DNA of 64,000 nt from Owenia fusiformis (taxonomy: Eukaryota > Annelida > Polychaeta > Sabellida > Oweniidae), in contig CAIIXF020000005.1 in the NCBI GenBank assembly GCA_903813345.2, positions 26,787,375 to 26,851,374 of the forward strand, given 5' to 3'. This document shows, piece after piece, positions 12,400-22,136 of this stretch. Made by a program: the position numbers and the translations under genes. The notes under the pieces were generated by a model. The model was not told where the DNA came from, ran no database searches, and saw only the letters and a program-made list of their open reading frames with translations. Position 1 is the first letter of the stretch. Each line of letters starts with the position of its first letter.

Positions 12400-13829
12400 C
12401 ATTTAATATCACCTGCTCACCTCAGATATCAATTATATTCCCACATGTTATTTACCTACAACCCTAGTAAGTATGGGATAAACCTTTTCCTCTAGGCGAA
12501 GTATCAAAGTTTGAAAAAATTGGAATTGAATCAATTGTCCTTAGAATCAGAGTTACAGTAATTTCTCAAACCTCTCTTTTCAAGGAATTTCCCAATCTAT
12601 TGTTCTATTTCATTTGGCATCATCGTTTCCATGGATATAACAATAAATTTAGAAATAACCGAGATCTTTTCTTTTTAATATACTAAGCTCGGAGGAAATG
12701 TAGAATGTCACTTGACTTTTTGGTGATTTTGAAGCCATGGCTGCTCTTCATTGTCTGATATATTTCACTGAATTCTATAGTCTTGCTTCAAAACTGTATA
12801 CCCCTTATAATCTGCTTCACCAGCACATCATGTGTGGAGGTATCGAGGGTCACAAAGGCTTGTAGCTAGACTAACATTTTTAGTAAATGTGAAGTTAAAA
12901 CACGAGGTATCAACTTGCAGTTAAATGTAAAAGTTTCAACATTAAATCATTTGGTTGACATTATTACAGAAATACATGATGCTGACTGATTTTGTCTGCA
13001 GTTGCCAATAGTTCTATAACTAAAGGTGACATTACCAGTGAATGTAAGTAAATGATGTTCATCATAAATGGATATAGACATCCATTAGTATTATCAGTTG
13101 AGCTCAGAAGTACTCTATATGTATATGTATATTGAGAAACAATGCTTTGTATATGTATTTGAAATAAATAATATACTGTTAATTATAAAATGCCTATAAA
13201 TATGTTTTGGTGTTTTTGATTAGGAAGTGGTTAGTACCCTCCCATCCTGTTACTTTGGTCTAGACTACAATGTATTTCTTCACAAACAATTTGCTTGTGG
13301 CTTCCAATCTTGTGTTTATCCCCCCCCTTTCCCGCCCCTCCGCTATTTCCAAAAAATGCCAAAAGTAATGTATGAATAACAGCGCCAATGTGCTTTATTT
13401 CGATGGTAGAACATTATTAACTGTACAATGAGTATTAAGACACTTTGATTGATTGTTGTTCCAAAGAAATTTTGTCAAGTGCTTTATTAAACATGCAGTT
13501 AGTGAAAATCTAATTGAAGCGACGGATATGTCCGCCATATCTGACTTAACCTAGTACTTTGGATTTAACATTGTTTTGAGTTTAAATATACTTACAATAG
13601 CATATTACATTTGTTTGTATATAGAATAAATTGCCTTGGCCCTTAAACTACATTACCTTCTCCCATTTTAAAAAAGACACAAAATAGCTCTTTCAACAAT
13701 TCTAATAGCTGCAGAATATTCTAAATTGTTCCAAAGTTTCAATATCACCGGAATTACAATAAGTCATTTTTGTTGCCCTATTTATTGTTTCCATTTATGT
13801 ATTTGGCGAGGTCCTCTTTTCATCACACC
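12400..13829 (+). other. Intergenic sequence
   Basis: AT-rich sequence with a single TAGTCTTGCTTCA end motif near 12778 (compare 10083 and 38990) and several AATAAA strings near 13160-13190. No gene or exon is supported. Confidence 0.5.
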
Positions 13830-14150
13830 GTCCCAGTCCGCTCCCCACTGCGAAAATGCTGGAAATCACACCTAGCTCTTTATCACTGGTGGATATCAAG
13901 CGAAGGTAACTGCCGTCACCTTCATTCAAGATGGCGGACGAAAATTGTCGATTTCGAACTTTTTAGTTTTCGTCGAATTAAACCACTTTATATTTAACAT
14001 TATGCTTTGATATTTGAACCAAATCGGGCTTACAAGAAAACTCTGGAGTATGATCATTTGTTCATATGTCGTGCGTGGGTGCCATATTTCAACGATATCT
14101 TCCACCGCTTAAGGGAAAGTTATTGGAAATGTATGATACGGTAACGGTCG
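13830..14150. repeat. Copy of the core of the 60753-62255 foldback element
   Basis: Matches the core of the foldback at about 61300-61740. Shared blocks include ATCACTGGTGRRTATCAAGCGAA, the GCCGTCACCTTC / AAGATGGCGGAC segment and, in inverted order, the TGATCATTTGTTCATAT and AAGATATCGTTG-type blocks. The inverted-repeat arms of the foldback are absent here. Confidence 0.65.
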
Positions 14151-14177
14151 TGTTTGTTTTCATGATGCGGTTACGGG

Positions 14178-14262
14178 GTCCGCGCATTATACCGAAACCT
14201 ATTATACCGACGCGCATTATACCGAAACCCATTTTACCGACGCGCATTGTACCGAAATGCCA
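14178..14262 (+). repeat. 31-bp tandem repeat, about 2.6 copies
   Basis: Units begin CGCGCATTATACCGAAACC and continue through ATTATACCGA. This is a GC-richer block in AT-rich flanks, next to the 13830-14150 repeat and missing from its counterpart near 61700. Confidence 0.8.
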
Positions 14263-14455
14263 CTAATAGATACTAGATATAGTAGATGCCTTCACTGGGC
14301 TATTCTCTGTACTTGTGTCCGTGTCTCATTTTGAGTAGCGAGTGTAAATTATTTTCGGAAACATGATTATGTTTTCCCTGTAATATGAATTGGGGATATC
14401 TGACAAAATATGGATAGCCTAATATAAATGTTGTGTTTTTGAACATGCGGAAACA

Positions 14456-15412
14456 TCTTGAACACTTTGTAACTGAGGTAAAGTTCCTTAATAGGTCGTT
14501 CAGTTTTCTTGATTTTGTTCTACAAAACACTTGTGATTAATAGTCACTCGTAATTCTTCATAAGCGTAATCAGATTATTTCAAGCGTCAAAATAGCTTAT
14601 TTTCCTCGACGTATCTACACAAACCTATTCACTTACTGTTATATTGGGTGATCTAACTGGGTCAATTATAATTGTTTTCACTCATCGGTTTAAGTGGCCC
14701 GCAAAACCTTTTATTTCATTTATTTGAGACGCAATAGATATATTGGCAACAAATCAAATAATCTAAATGATTCTTCTTCATTTTGAAATGTTTCTCCTAC
14801 CCGATATTCAAAGATGTGTCTTAAATAGTATACTTTGTACTTTCTGTCTTTACGACTCCCGTACCGTTCACATTTGCAAGAGTTGTTGATTACATTGCAT
14901 TGATCTTTCGTCGAACTCCGATTCCAACTAAATCAGATTAATCAATTTGAAATGTAATATCAAGTTTATCCAAGCAAATAATTGTAACAACTACATAATG
15001 TTTTAGCAGTTTTGACACCTAAGCAGGGTAGCCTAGTGGCGTAGACTGAGGCTACTTTGCGGTTGAACGTCGTGGGATACGGAGGTCCCGCGTTCGAGCC
15101 CCAGGTACGGAGTTGTTGATCATTGTCACTACGGACACCCGGTCCGAAGGTCCAACCGTTTACCGGCCCTTGGCATGGGTTGGTTCTCTGGCCGCTCTTG
15201 CCGGAGACAGATTGTGAGACTGTGGTTGGTTCCTCCACTAACGTGCTTTAGTAAACTCCGGAAGTCATATAGTATGGTAGCGGGCCCCCACCAAGGGCAG
15301 TAGTGGAACGACGCGAATCGGTCCCAGTATGGTTGCCTTGCAACTGAAGAGACTCGAGGAAATCATGCCATTCGCAGTGACCCAGAAAAGACTTTTGCTT
15401 CTTAATTTGACG
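14456..15412 (+). repeat. 960-bp repeat ending in a tRNA-derived SINE, copy 1
   Basis: Homologous along its length to 52533-53498. The first 550 bp differ by many substitutions and indels; the last 410 bp (from about 15000) look identical. That GC-rich last part has RNA polymerase III-like boxes: TAGCCTAGTGGC (A-box type, about 15029-15040) and GTTCGAGCC (B-box type, 15092-15100). I read it as a tRNA-derived SINE. It ends about 50 bp past the btaA stop, on the opposite strand. Confidence 0.75.
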
Positions 15413-15418
15413 TTTATT
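15413..15418 (-). terminator. Candidate poly(A) signal for btaA
   Basis: AATAAA on the minus strand, 46 nt after the btaA stop codon, right at the edge of the SINE. Confidence 0.45.
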
Positions 15419-15464
15419 CATTTTATTAATTTTACTGCAATCTACTATTCTCAGTAGTTGCAGT

Positions 15465-18400
15465 TTAATTTTTGAGCGTAGCAATGTGCAAATCATCCCA
15501 GAGAATACCTCTTTCTACTCCTTGTATCACCAGGCTATCAGACAGCTCTTGCTCAACCTGAATGCTGTCCTTTTCAGCATCAGGCCATCCTTTGTCTGTT
15601 CCTGCAACAGAGAGGTACGTGATCCTACTTCCAGGCTTTCCACGTTTAATGGCTCTAGTAACCCATTGGTCGTGTTCTCCTTTGCTGTACGCATCTCCTA
15701 CATTTGATAGAACAAAGCCATCAAACTTCTCAGATGTACGTTCGAAGTATTCATTTGCATCAACGTGGATTAGCTCAAACCTATCAAGTCGATCACGAAT
15801 TGGGGCGAAATATTCTCGTTTCCAGAAATCTGGTAAACTGTATTTTCCCGAGATTTTGTTAGTTAGGAATATCTCAATGTGGGGATTGTCCATATTTGGA
15901 ACACTCGTGCAAATTTCTCGGAAGCGATTCAACCACCTTGGGGCAAGATCTGGCAATAGATCCATAAATGGGCGAAATATAGTTGGTGAAATATTCAGAT
16001 GTGCTAAAATGAAGGCTCTTCGCCAACGCCATGTATCCCATTGTTCCTCATAGAAAACACGCTGCTGGCCAATATCCGCAAAACTTAAAAACTTGTCCAA
16101 AGTTTCTTGGCTATGAGCTATGGGTGCAAATTTTTCCAAACCCCAAAGACGCAGGCAGGTTGCAAACAAGTACATTCCCGACTTACTCATTGTCTCACGA
16201 TGGAAGTCCCAGTAGACTAATGCTTTACTCGGCAGTGAACCTCTCAGACTGTCATAAATTCTCCCCCTTTCATCGGAGGTGGTTGTGCCCCCTTTACCGA
16301 ATCCAATAAGACTTCGAAACTCTTCATACGTAAGATTCTTGATGGCGCTGAAGTAAAGCATACACCAGGCAATCTGGCTCGGGTTGTTATCAACCATGAC
16401 AATCTTGGCTGGGTTTTCTAGAAGCAGCATTGAAGGGTTGTAACCTGAAGATGCTATGCTGAATATTGTTGACCCCTCCTTGATTTCAAGTGCCTTTTTC
16501 AATGGCCTGTGGTCTTCACCTTGCTGTAAAAGAAAATGTTTTACGGCACTGAAAACTCATAAAGGGTAATATACAAGGAAATCGTGATAATTTTACAATA
16601 TTTTTTTATCGTTTCATGTTGTACCTTTTCTACTTGTTCTAAAAGTTCATCTTTACATGTATATCATTCATACAGGATGGTCCAAAAATGGGACACTCGT
16701 ACTTCAAAAATAAATATTGATTTTCTTGATGAAAACATGTCATATCATATACCAGTGGATATAGGGATTATCTTATCTTTAATTTTCAAGTAATAAACAA
16801 TTTTCAAAGGTTTCAGGTTTAAAATTACATTTGGGGAAAACTACGGGAATTTTGTTAGGAAATCTTAAAAAACAGGAAAACAGTAAAATACACGGAGTAC
16901 AATTTACAAACGACCCTATAAAATGTTTAGGAGTATACATAGGTCATAACGAGAAGCTTTGTGAAGAATTAAACTGGAAACCAAAAATAAAAGACATGGA
17001 AAAACTTTTTGAATCCTGGAAAAAAAGAAAATTGAGTTTATTTGGAAAAGTTCACATTATAAATTCACTAGCCATTTCCAAATTTATCTTTAATTTTACA
17101 ATTCTAGATGTTCCAGAATGGGTGAAAAAAGAATTAAGAAAAATGATCTTTGCATTTTTATGGAAAAGGGAATGTGTAAAAAGAGATGTTATAATTGGAA
17201 AAACTATAGATGGGGGTCTTAATTTAGTTGATATAGACACTAAAATTGCCAGTCTAAGATGTGCCTGGGTACCCAGATTGATAAATAGCACAAGTGCATG
17301 GAAAAGCATTCCTACATATTATATAAATCAAATGGGGTTTCAAGTTAAAGATTTTTTGAAAACAAACACTACTGATAATATCTTTAAAGAATCTTTGTTT
17401 TACAGGAACATTTTTATAGATTTTAACATGTGCAAAGATAAAAAGAAAATTAATAATAACAGCATTTTTAATGAAGTGCTTTGGCTTAACTTTAACTTTA
17501 AATGGAAAGATAAGGTCATTATTTTTAAAAACTGGGTAAAAGTAGGCTTCATATATGTGAAAGATTTCTTTGATGAAAATGGAAATATTTTATCAGAACA
17601 CTATGTATTTAACCGTCTTAAAGACAAAAAAAATTGGTTTTATGAATATTCAGTCATTCGAAATATAATGAGAAGTATAACAAATACTGTTGATACACTG
17701 TATGCAAACTTTACAAATATACAATATAAATATAACATCCTTGCTAACAATAAGTACCATTATATAATTAACAAAAAGTCAAAGTTGTTTTATAATATTT
17801 TAATTAACAAAATAAGAAAACGAAATTATACTGAAGCTTTTTGGAGTAGGCAATTTAAAACACCTAGTGATTGTGAATCTTATAAAGATGTATATAATCA
17901 GAAGATTTTGAAAATGCCATGTAAATATTTAGCAGAACTGAATTTTAAAATTGTAAATAATTGTCTTCCTTGTGGTTATATTGTTAATAAATGGAACAGA
18001 CAAGTTATTTCAAAATGTGTACACTGTAATAAAAATCACACCATGGAACATATGCTGTATGAGTGCAAGAAATCTGTCGACATATGGAATACTATAGGAA
18101 CCAGTTTAAATTTGAACATAAAATGGAAACATATTGTTTTAGGATTTAGTGAAAATAATAATGTATCTGTAATAAAAAATTTAATCATAGCAATTACTGC
18201 AAAAACAATCCATTCGGAATGGTCAAAAAACTCTGAAGATGAACAATCACTTTTAAATTGTAATTTACAGTTAAAAGTTAAATCAAGTATCATATTTTAT
18301 AAAGGATTATTGGATCATAATTATGTCAACAGGTATTTTTAACCATGCAATTGATAATATTATTTCAAAACTAAATACTTGATATGTTTTGTAAATATGT

Positions 18401-19825
18401 TTGTTTTATTTTTGTGAATAAATATTTTAATAAAAAAATCAAAAAAAATCTTATCTTTAATTTGGTATATCAAAAGTTCAAATTTAATATAATGCCTGTC
18501 AACAAGCGTCCATGATATAAATGACGTCATTTTCGTTTCAAAACAGGTTTTCCAAAACTTGCAAAAAGCAAATTTTTGATCTACTTTATTTACATAAACA
18601 GACATTTAATTTGTCAACCATTTTGAACAATCGTAGCCCTCAATTTTGGCTAGAACTGGTTTAAAGCACCATTGACATGCTGTTGAGACAATTAATTCCA
18701 CTTCTCAACAATTCTGTCCTTAAGGAACTGAATAGATGTAAGGTGTTCATGGTACACCAATTTTGTTAGTTCTCCCAATACGTGGTAGTCGCAGACGTTG
18801 ACATCGGATGATCCAATTATGTTGTTTTTGGACCATGCTGGTATGAGCTCATTTTCGAATCTACATTTTCCAACAAGGGGCTCCACGCAATATAGATCCC
18901 ACATGAGTGTCAAATGTTTAAAAGAGAATGTGCCTATAGATTCATCCCCCTTAATCACTGCCTCCTCAGATCACCAAATCACCCAAAGTATGTGACACCA
19001 TGTACATGTATATGGAGTTCTAACATAATTGGTGTAGCATAAGTCCTTTACATCTATTCAGTCTCTCGAGGACAGAATTATTGAGAATTGAAATCCAATG
19101 TCTCAACAACATACCAATGATGCTATAATTAACCGGTTTAGGCTAAAATTGAGGGCTACGATTGATCAAAATGATGAACATATTGAACGTCTGTTTATGT
19201 AAATAAAGTTGATAAAAACTTGGGTTTTGCAAGTTTTGGAAAATCCGTTTTGAAACGTACAAGTATTATGGACGCTGGTTGACAGACATTATAATAAATT
19301 TGAACTTATGATATACCAAATTAAAGCTGAGTCAATTCCCCATCCACTGGTAAGCCTATATGATATGACATGATTTCATCAAGTAAATCAATATTTTTTG
19401 AAATACGAATGTCCCAATTTTTTGGACCACCCTGTATAATTCTTCGACGTCGTAATGTTATCTTGCAAAAGTTTTGAAAGAAGACGATTTTTTCAATGCT
19501 TTCAACATTTTACATCCTCTATCATGTCTATCCTTAATTTTACAGCATCAAAGTTTTTTGTTGTTCCACATTTACCTGTTTTTGGTCTTGTCTCCAGATT
19601 CCCCCAGAGATACCATAAAAGGCATCCACATCCCATTTGTAGAAAAAAGGAAGTGCTATTTATTCTTACCCATGCGAACACAACTGTCTCATTTTTCCAG
19701 TCTTCCACATCTGTCTTTAAGATGTCTTCCGATAGTATAGAGAGTCCACTAACATGTGAAGTTAACATTTCACGTTTCATTGCTCTTCTACCAATCTTTC
19801 CGATTTTAGACAATATTCTGGACAT
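15465..19825 (-). CDS. btaA: BtaA-family S-adenosylmethionine:diacylglycerol 3-amino-3-carboxypropyltransferase (DUF3419), two exons
   Basis: BtaA moves the 3-amino-3-carboxypropyl group of SAM onto diacylglycerol to make diacylglyceryl-homoserine, which BtaB methylates to the betaine lipid DGTS. Exon 1 is 19670-19825 (52 codons, ATG with A at -3, donor TGG|GTAAGA). Exon 2 is 15465-16523 (acceptor TTTTACAG). Both junctions are phase 0 and give 404 residues, near the bacterial length. Splicing brings AW together with QGEDHRPLKKALEIKEG, in the place of the family WEDPR segment. SAM-site signatures follow: SIASSGYN and VDNNPSQ, then LTYEEFRSLIGFG, an LTNKISGKYSLP block, RLDRFELIHVD and FVLSNV. 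The first 21 residues are basic, so an organelle signal is possible but unproven. No BtaB gene is in the window. The splice sites argue against bacterial contamination. Confidence 0.85.
16770..18463 (+). mobile_element. 5'-truncated L1/Tx1-like LINE with 16-bp target-site duplication
   Basis: The 16-bp string ATCTTATCTTTAATTT occurs at 16770-16785 and again at 18448-18463. Between the copies is a LINE fragment with an open frame from 16786 to the stop at 18342 and an A-rich tail (18430-18447). The insertion lies in the left arm of the palindromic element and is therefore younger than it. The uninterrupted frame suggests a recent insertion. Confidence 0.88.
16786..18342 (+). CDS. LINE ORF2 fragment: end of reverse transcriptase and C-terminal domain
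   Basis: 518 codons, open from the truncation point. It begins just after the catalytic core with FSKVSGLKLHLGKT, then the thumb-type block (KCLGVYIGHN, WKKRKLSLFGKVHIINSLAI, ELRKMIFAFLWKRE) and ends with a zinc-knuckle-like C-x2-C-x7-H-x4-C (CVHCNKNHTMEHMLYEC). This order is typical of the L1/Tx1 clade. Endonuclease and RT catalytic parts are missing, so it cannot move itself. Confidence 0.85.
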   Translation, partial: SSNKQFSKVSGLKLHLGKTTGILLGNLKKQENSKIHGVQFTNDPIKCLGVYIGHNEKLCEELNWKPKIKDMEKLFESWKKRKLSLFGKVHIINSLAISKFIFNFTILDVPEWVKKELRKMIFAFLWKRECVKRDVIIGKTIDGGLNLVDIDTKIASLRCAWVPRLINSTSAWKSIPTYYINQMGFQVKDFLKTNTTDNIFKESLFYRNIFIDFNMCKDKKKINNNSIFNEVLWLNFNFKWKDKVIIFKNWVKVGFIYVKDFFDENGNILSEHYVFNRLKDKKNWFYEYSVIRNIMRSITNTVDTLYANFTNIQYKYNILANNKYHYIINKKSKLFYNILINKIRKRNYTEAFWSRQFKTPSDCESYKDVYNQKILKMPCKYLAELNFKIVNNCLPCGYIVNKWNRQVISKCVHCNKNHTMEHMLYECKKSVDIWNTIGTSLNLNIKWKHIVLGFSENNNVSVIKNLIIAITAKTIHSEWSKNSEDEQSLLNCNLQLKVKSSIIFYKGLLDHNYVNRYF

Positions 19826-20040
19826 CTTGGTGTTATATAGCAACTTCTTGTTATATTGAGTGTTTTTATTTTCTGCTTTTGTAATATGCGATTTGAAAAA
19901 ACTACATGAAAATGATGCCTGGATTTTGTGCAGTTTGCCAATGACGGAGTGTGTGATTTATTCCTCGTTCAAAACCCCTGACAGTTTTTTTTGGGTCGGT
20001 AGGTCTAAGATCAGTTGGAGATAGGCCAAATACTTACTCC

Positions 20041-20103
20041 CGTCGAGAGCTACTTAGATTTTGAAAGTATACTTTCAAAATCTAATATGGTAGCTCTCGA
20101 CGT
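20041..20103. repeat. Hairpin with about 30-bp arms
   Basis: The left arm reads GTCGAGAGCTAC then TAGATTTTGAAAGTA; the right arm is its inverse with a few unpaired bases. There is almost no loop. It is probably a MITE remnant; a regulatory role is not supported. Confidence 0.75.
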
Positions 20104-21234
20104 GAGTAACCAAATACGGGTAATCCACCTTAGTCACTTATATCAAAAAGAACCAAATAATGAAATTTAATGGGTATTAGCATAAACATTAGAGAATTTT
20201 TGACATGATTCTTAAAATATAGGTCACTTGTAAACTGGTAAATGAGGCTATAAGTGAGGCAAAAAGAGGCAATGGAAGTAACTTGAGTATTCGCAAATGT
20301 AGTGCTATGTTATTCGAACGACGTGCAAATGTCTAAGTCGGTTCCACCACTCTAACTCCAACAAATATACTTGTAACCTCGATATCATTGTTTATTTAAT
20401 ACTGTTTAATATTGCCATGATGTTACAGATCTAAATACACTTATGAGAAACGTATACCCTTTGCATTCGTTTGACTTCACTTCTTAAAAGAGTGCTTCGT
20501 CTTCTGTAGTTTAACTAGACTCTGCACGCAGGGTAAGAAACGTATGGATATGGTTTACTTTATTTGCACATAGCCATCATTTAGATTGATCTCTAATGAG
20601 ATAGCTTTGTGCAAACTAAGTAAGTTATGGTATGAATAAATTCACAACCCTCCTAAAACACACCCCTGGTATTATTTTGCAATCATAATCCCCCTCCAAA
20701 TGTTTACCCCGTACACTTTCCTAATGGAATGACCCAATTTATATGCCAGTACTTGGAATAAAATCACCAGACCAGTATTACTGACATTGTAAACAAAGTG
20801 ATTTCGACTGGAATCGTGTAAAATTTTGGTATCTTCACTTCGGTCCGTCGTCATTATAACCCCTCGCAAGCTCGTCAGACCTCGGGCATATATTCAATGA
20901 TAGGGACATAATGGCTATACATATCATCAATTGACTTTTCTACAATTTTATGCTTATTTTATAACAGATGTGCATATATTTTTTATTAAAAATACAAGTA
21001 CACTTCTGAGTACTCTTTATTCTACTCGTGGTTGTGAAGTTCCGATAAATCACATTAGCATACGAACAGCAAGTTTCAACAGTCTGTCACTGCAAGTAAA
21101 TTACAAACGCTATTCTATCCGTAAAAACGTAATGCTTTACGAATACACGAAAGCTAAAAATATAAGGAATCTTATAAGAGAGCCCATTACGCGGTCGTAA
21201 ATGAATTCACAAAGCTCGATTAAAAGTTGCGTTT

Positions 21235-21295
21235 TGCGTTCAGCGTCTGTAACAAATGACAGGTAGTGTCATTTTGCATGTCAGTGCATGCCTTG
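21235..21295 (+). repeat. GTCACCACC-family repeat, 3' end copy
   Basis: Contains GTCTGTAACAAATGACAGG and a TGCCTTGTTTG tail, in the same orientation as the other copies. Confidence 0.65.
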
Positions 21296-22136
21296 TTTGT
21301 TATATTTTCTTTTTTAAATACTGTAACAAATAAGTTAAATATACGTTCAACTTCAGTGTTTATCTATGCTCAGAATGATACGTTTGAAGTTACACCTTAA
21401 AATATAACGTGTGGTTCTATTGAATTGTATGCGCGCTTGAACGTAGAGATAGTCTTGGCGGACCCCAACCTAGGTGTATACGGGAACGATTTAAACTCAC
21501 GTGTATTAAATACTACGTTAGGATTTTGCGTTCTATTTACGTGTTTCTTTGAATACATTTCATCACATACGTTCTACACTGGCGGATCTGCCCCCCCCCC
21601 CCTTGGAAGGGCGTAAATTTTGATGAGGATGTTACTTATGAATATGATTCATCAGATTCATATCAGAGAGACGAGTTGTTGTTATGTTCATGCATGAACT
21701 TCTAATCACTAGACTGCAAACGTCATTTGAAGTCCATGATTCATGATTTTAAGCACGGACTTTAAGGTCCGTGTTTTAAACAACAAAATTGAACACATTC
21801 CCGGGTAGATCAACGATACAATTTGATTTTCGTTTAGTGTAATTTGATTAGTCTCGATCACCAATCACATTTGAAACATTTCTACAGAAACACATGTAAA
21901 TAATCCCAAGCAGACCCTGTAATTATACTCATAAATAAAATCATATTGTTTTTTTTATCAACGGGTATTATATAGATTTTCTAATATTGGAAAAAAGCTC
22001 AAATAATAGTTGGGGTTTGAGACTGGAAATAAACAATATGGCGGCTCCTCCTTAGAAACGCAAATTTTTATAAAAATTGCGAAAAACTTCAATTTTTCAA
22101 ATATGGAGTCCATAAGCCCAAAACAACCAACATCAA

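Larger units (their letters stand above)
16671..19436. mobile_element. Palindromic mariner-like element, split by a LINE
   Basis: The ends are TACAGGATGGTCCAAAAA and the inverse TTTTTGGACCACCCTGTA, with TA duplicated. The left arm (16671-16785 plus 18464 to about 18775) pairs with the right arm (about 19010-19436). The minus strand between about 18960 and 18692 reads as a decayed DDE transposase end: DVNVCDYHVLGELTKLVY fits the mariner pattern D.. CD...WG.L...VY. The element lies wholly within the btaA intron (16524-19669). Without the LINE it is about 1.1 kb. Confidence 0.75.
19826..22136. other. Divergent intergenic region between btaA and TTLL3/8
   Basis: This 2.3-kb gap separates two genes pointing away from each other and must hold both promoters; no TATA box can be assigned with confidence. 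A near-perfect hairpin is at 20041-20103 (arms with GTCGAGAGCTAC and TAGATTTTGAAAGTA). A weaker inverted repeat is at 20571-20620 (TTTGCACATAGC / AGCTTTGTGCAAA) and a small one at about 21753-21772. A GTCACCACC-family copy is at 21235-21295 and a C run at about 21590-21602. Confidence 0.55.

Noticed and set aside
15026-15100. Possible tRNA gene (A-box and B-box strings)
   Set aside because: No acceptor-stem pairing or anticodon arm could be built, and the same sequence recurs at 53110-53183 within a longer repeat. Treated as a SINE.
14966-15238. 90-codon minus-strand frame, repeated at 53079-53321
   Set aside because: Both frames are the complement of the SINE-like repeat; identical sequence reflects the repeat, not a protein family.
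15486-16309. Several plus-strand frames of 73-163 codons
   Set aside because: They are antisense to btaA exon 2, which has clear family motifs on the minus strand.
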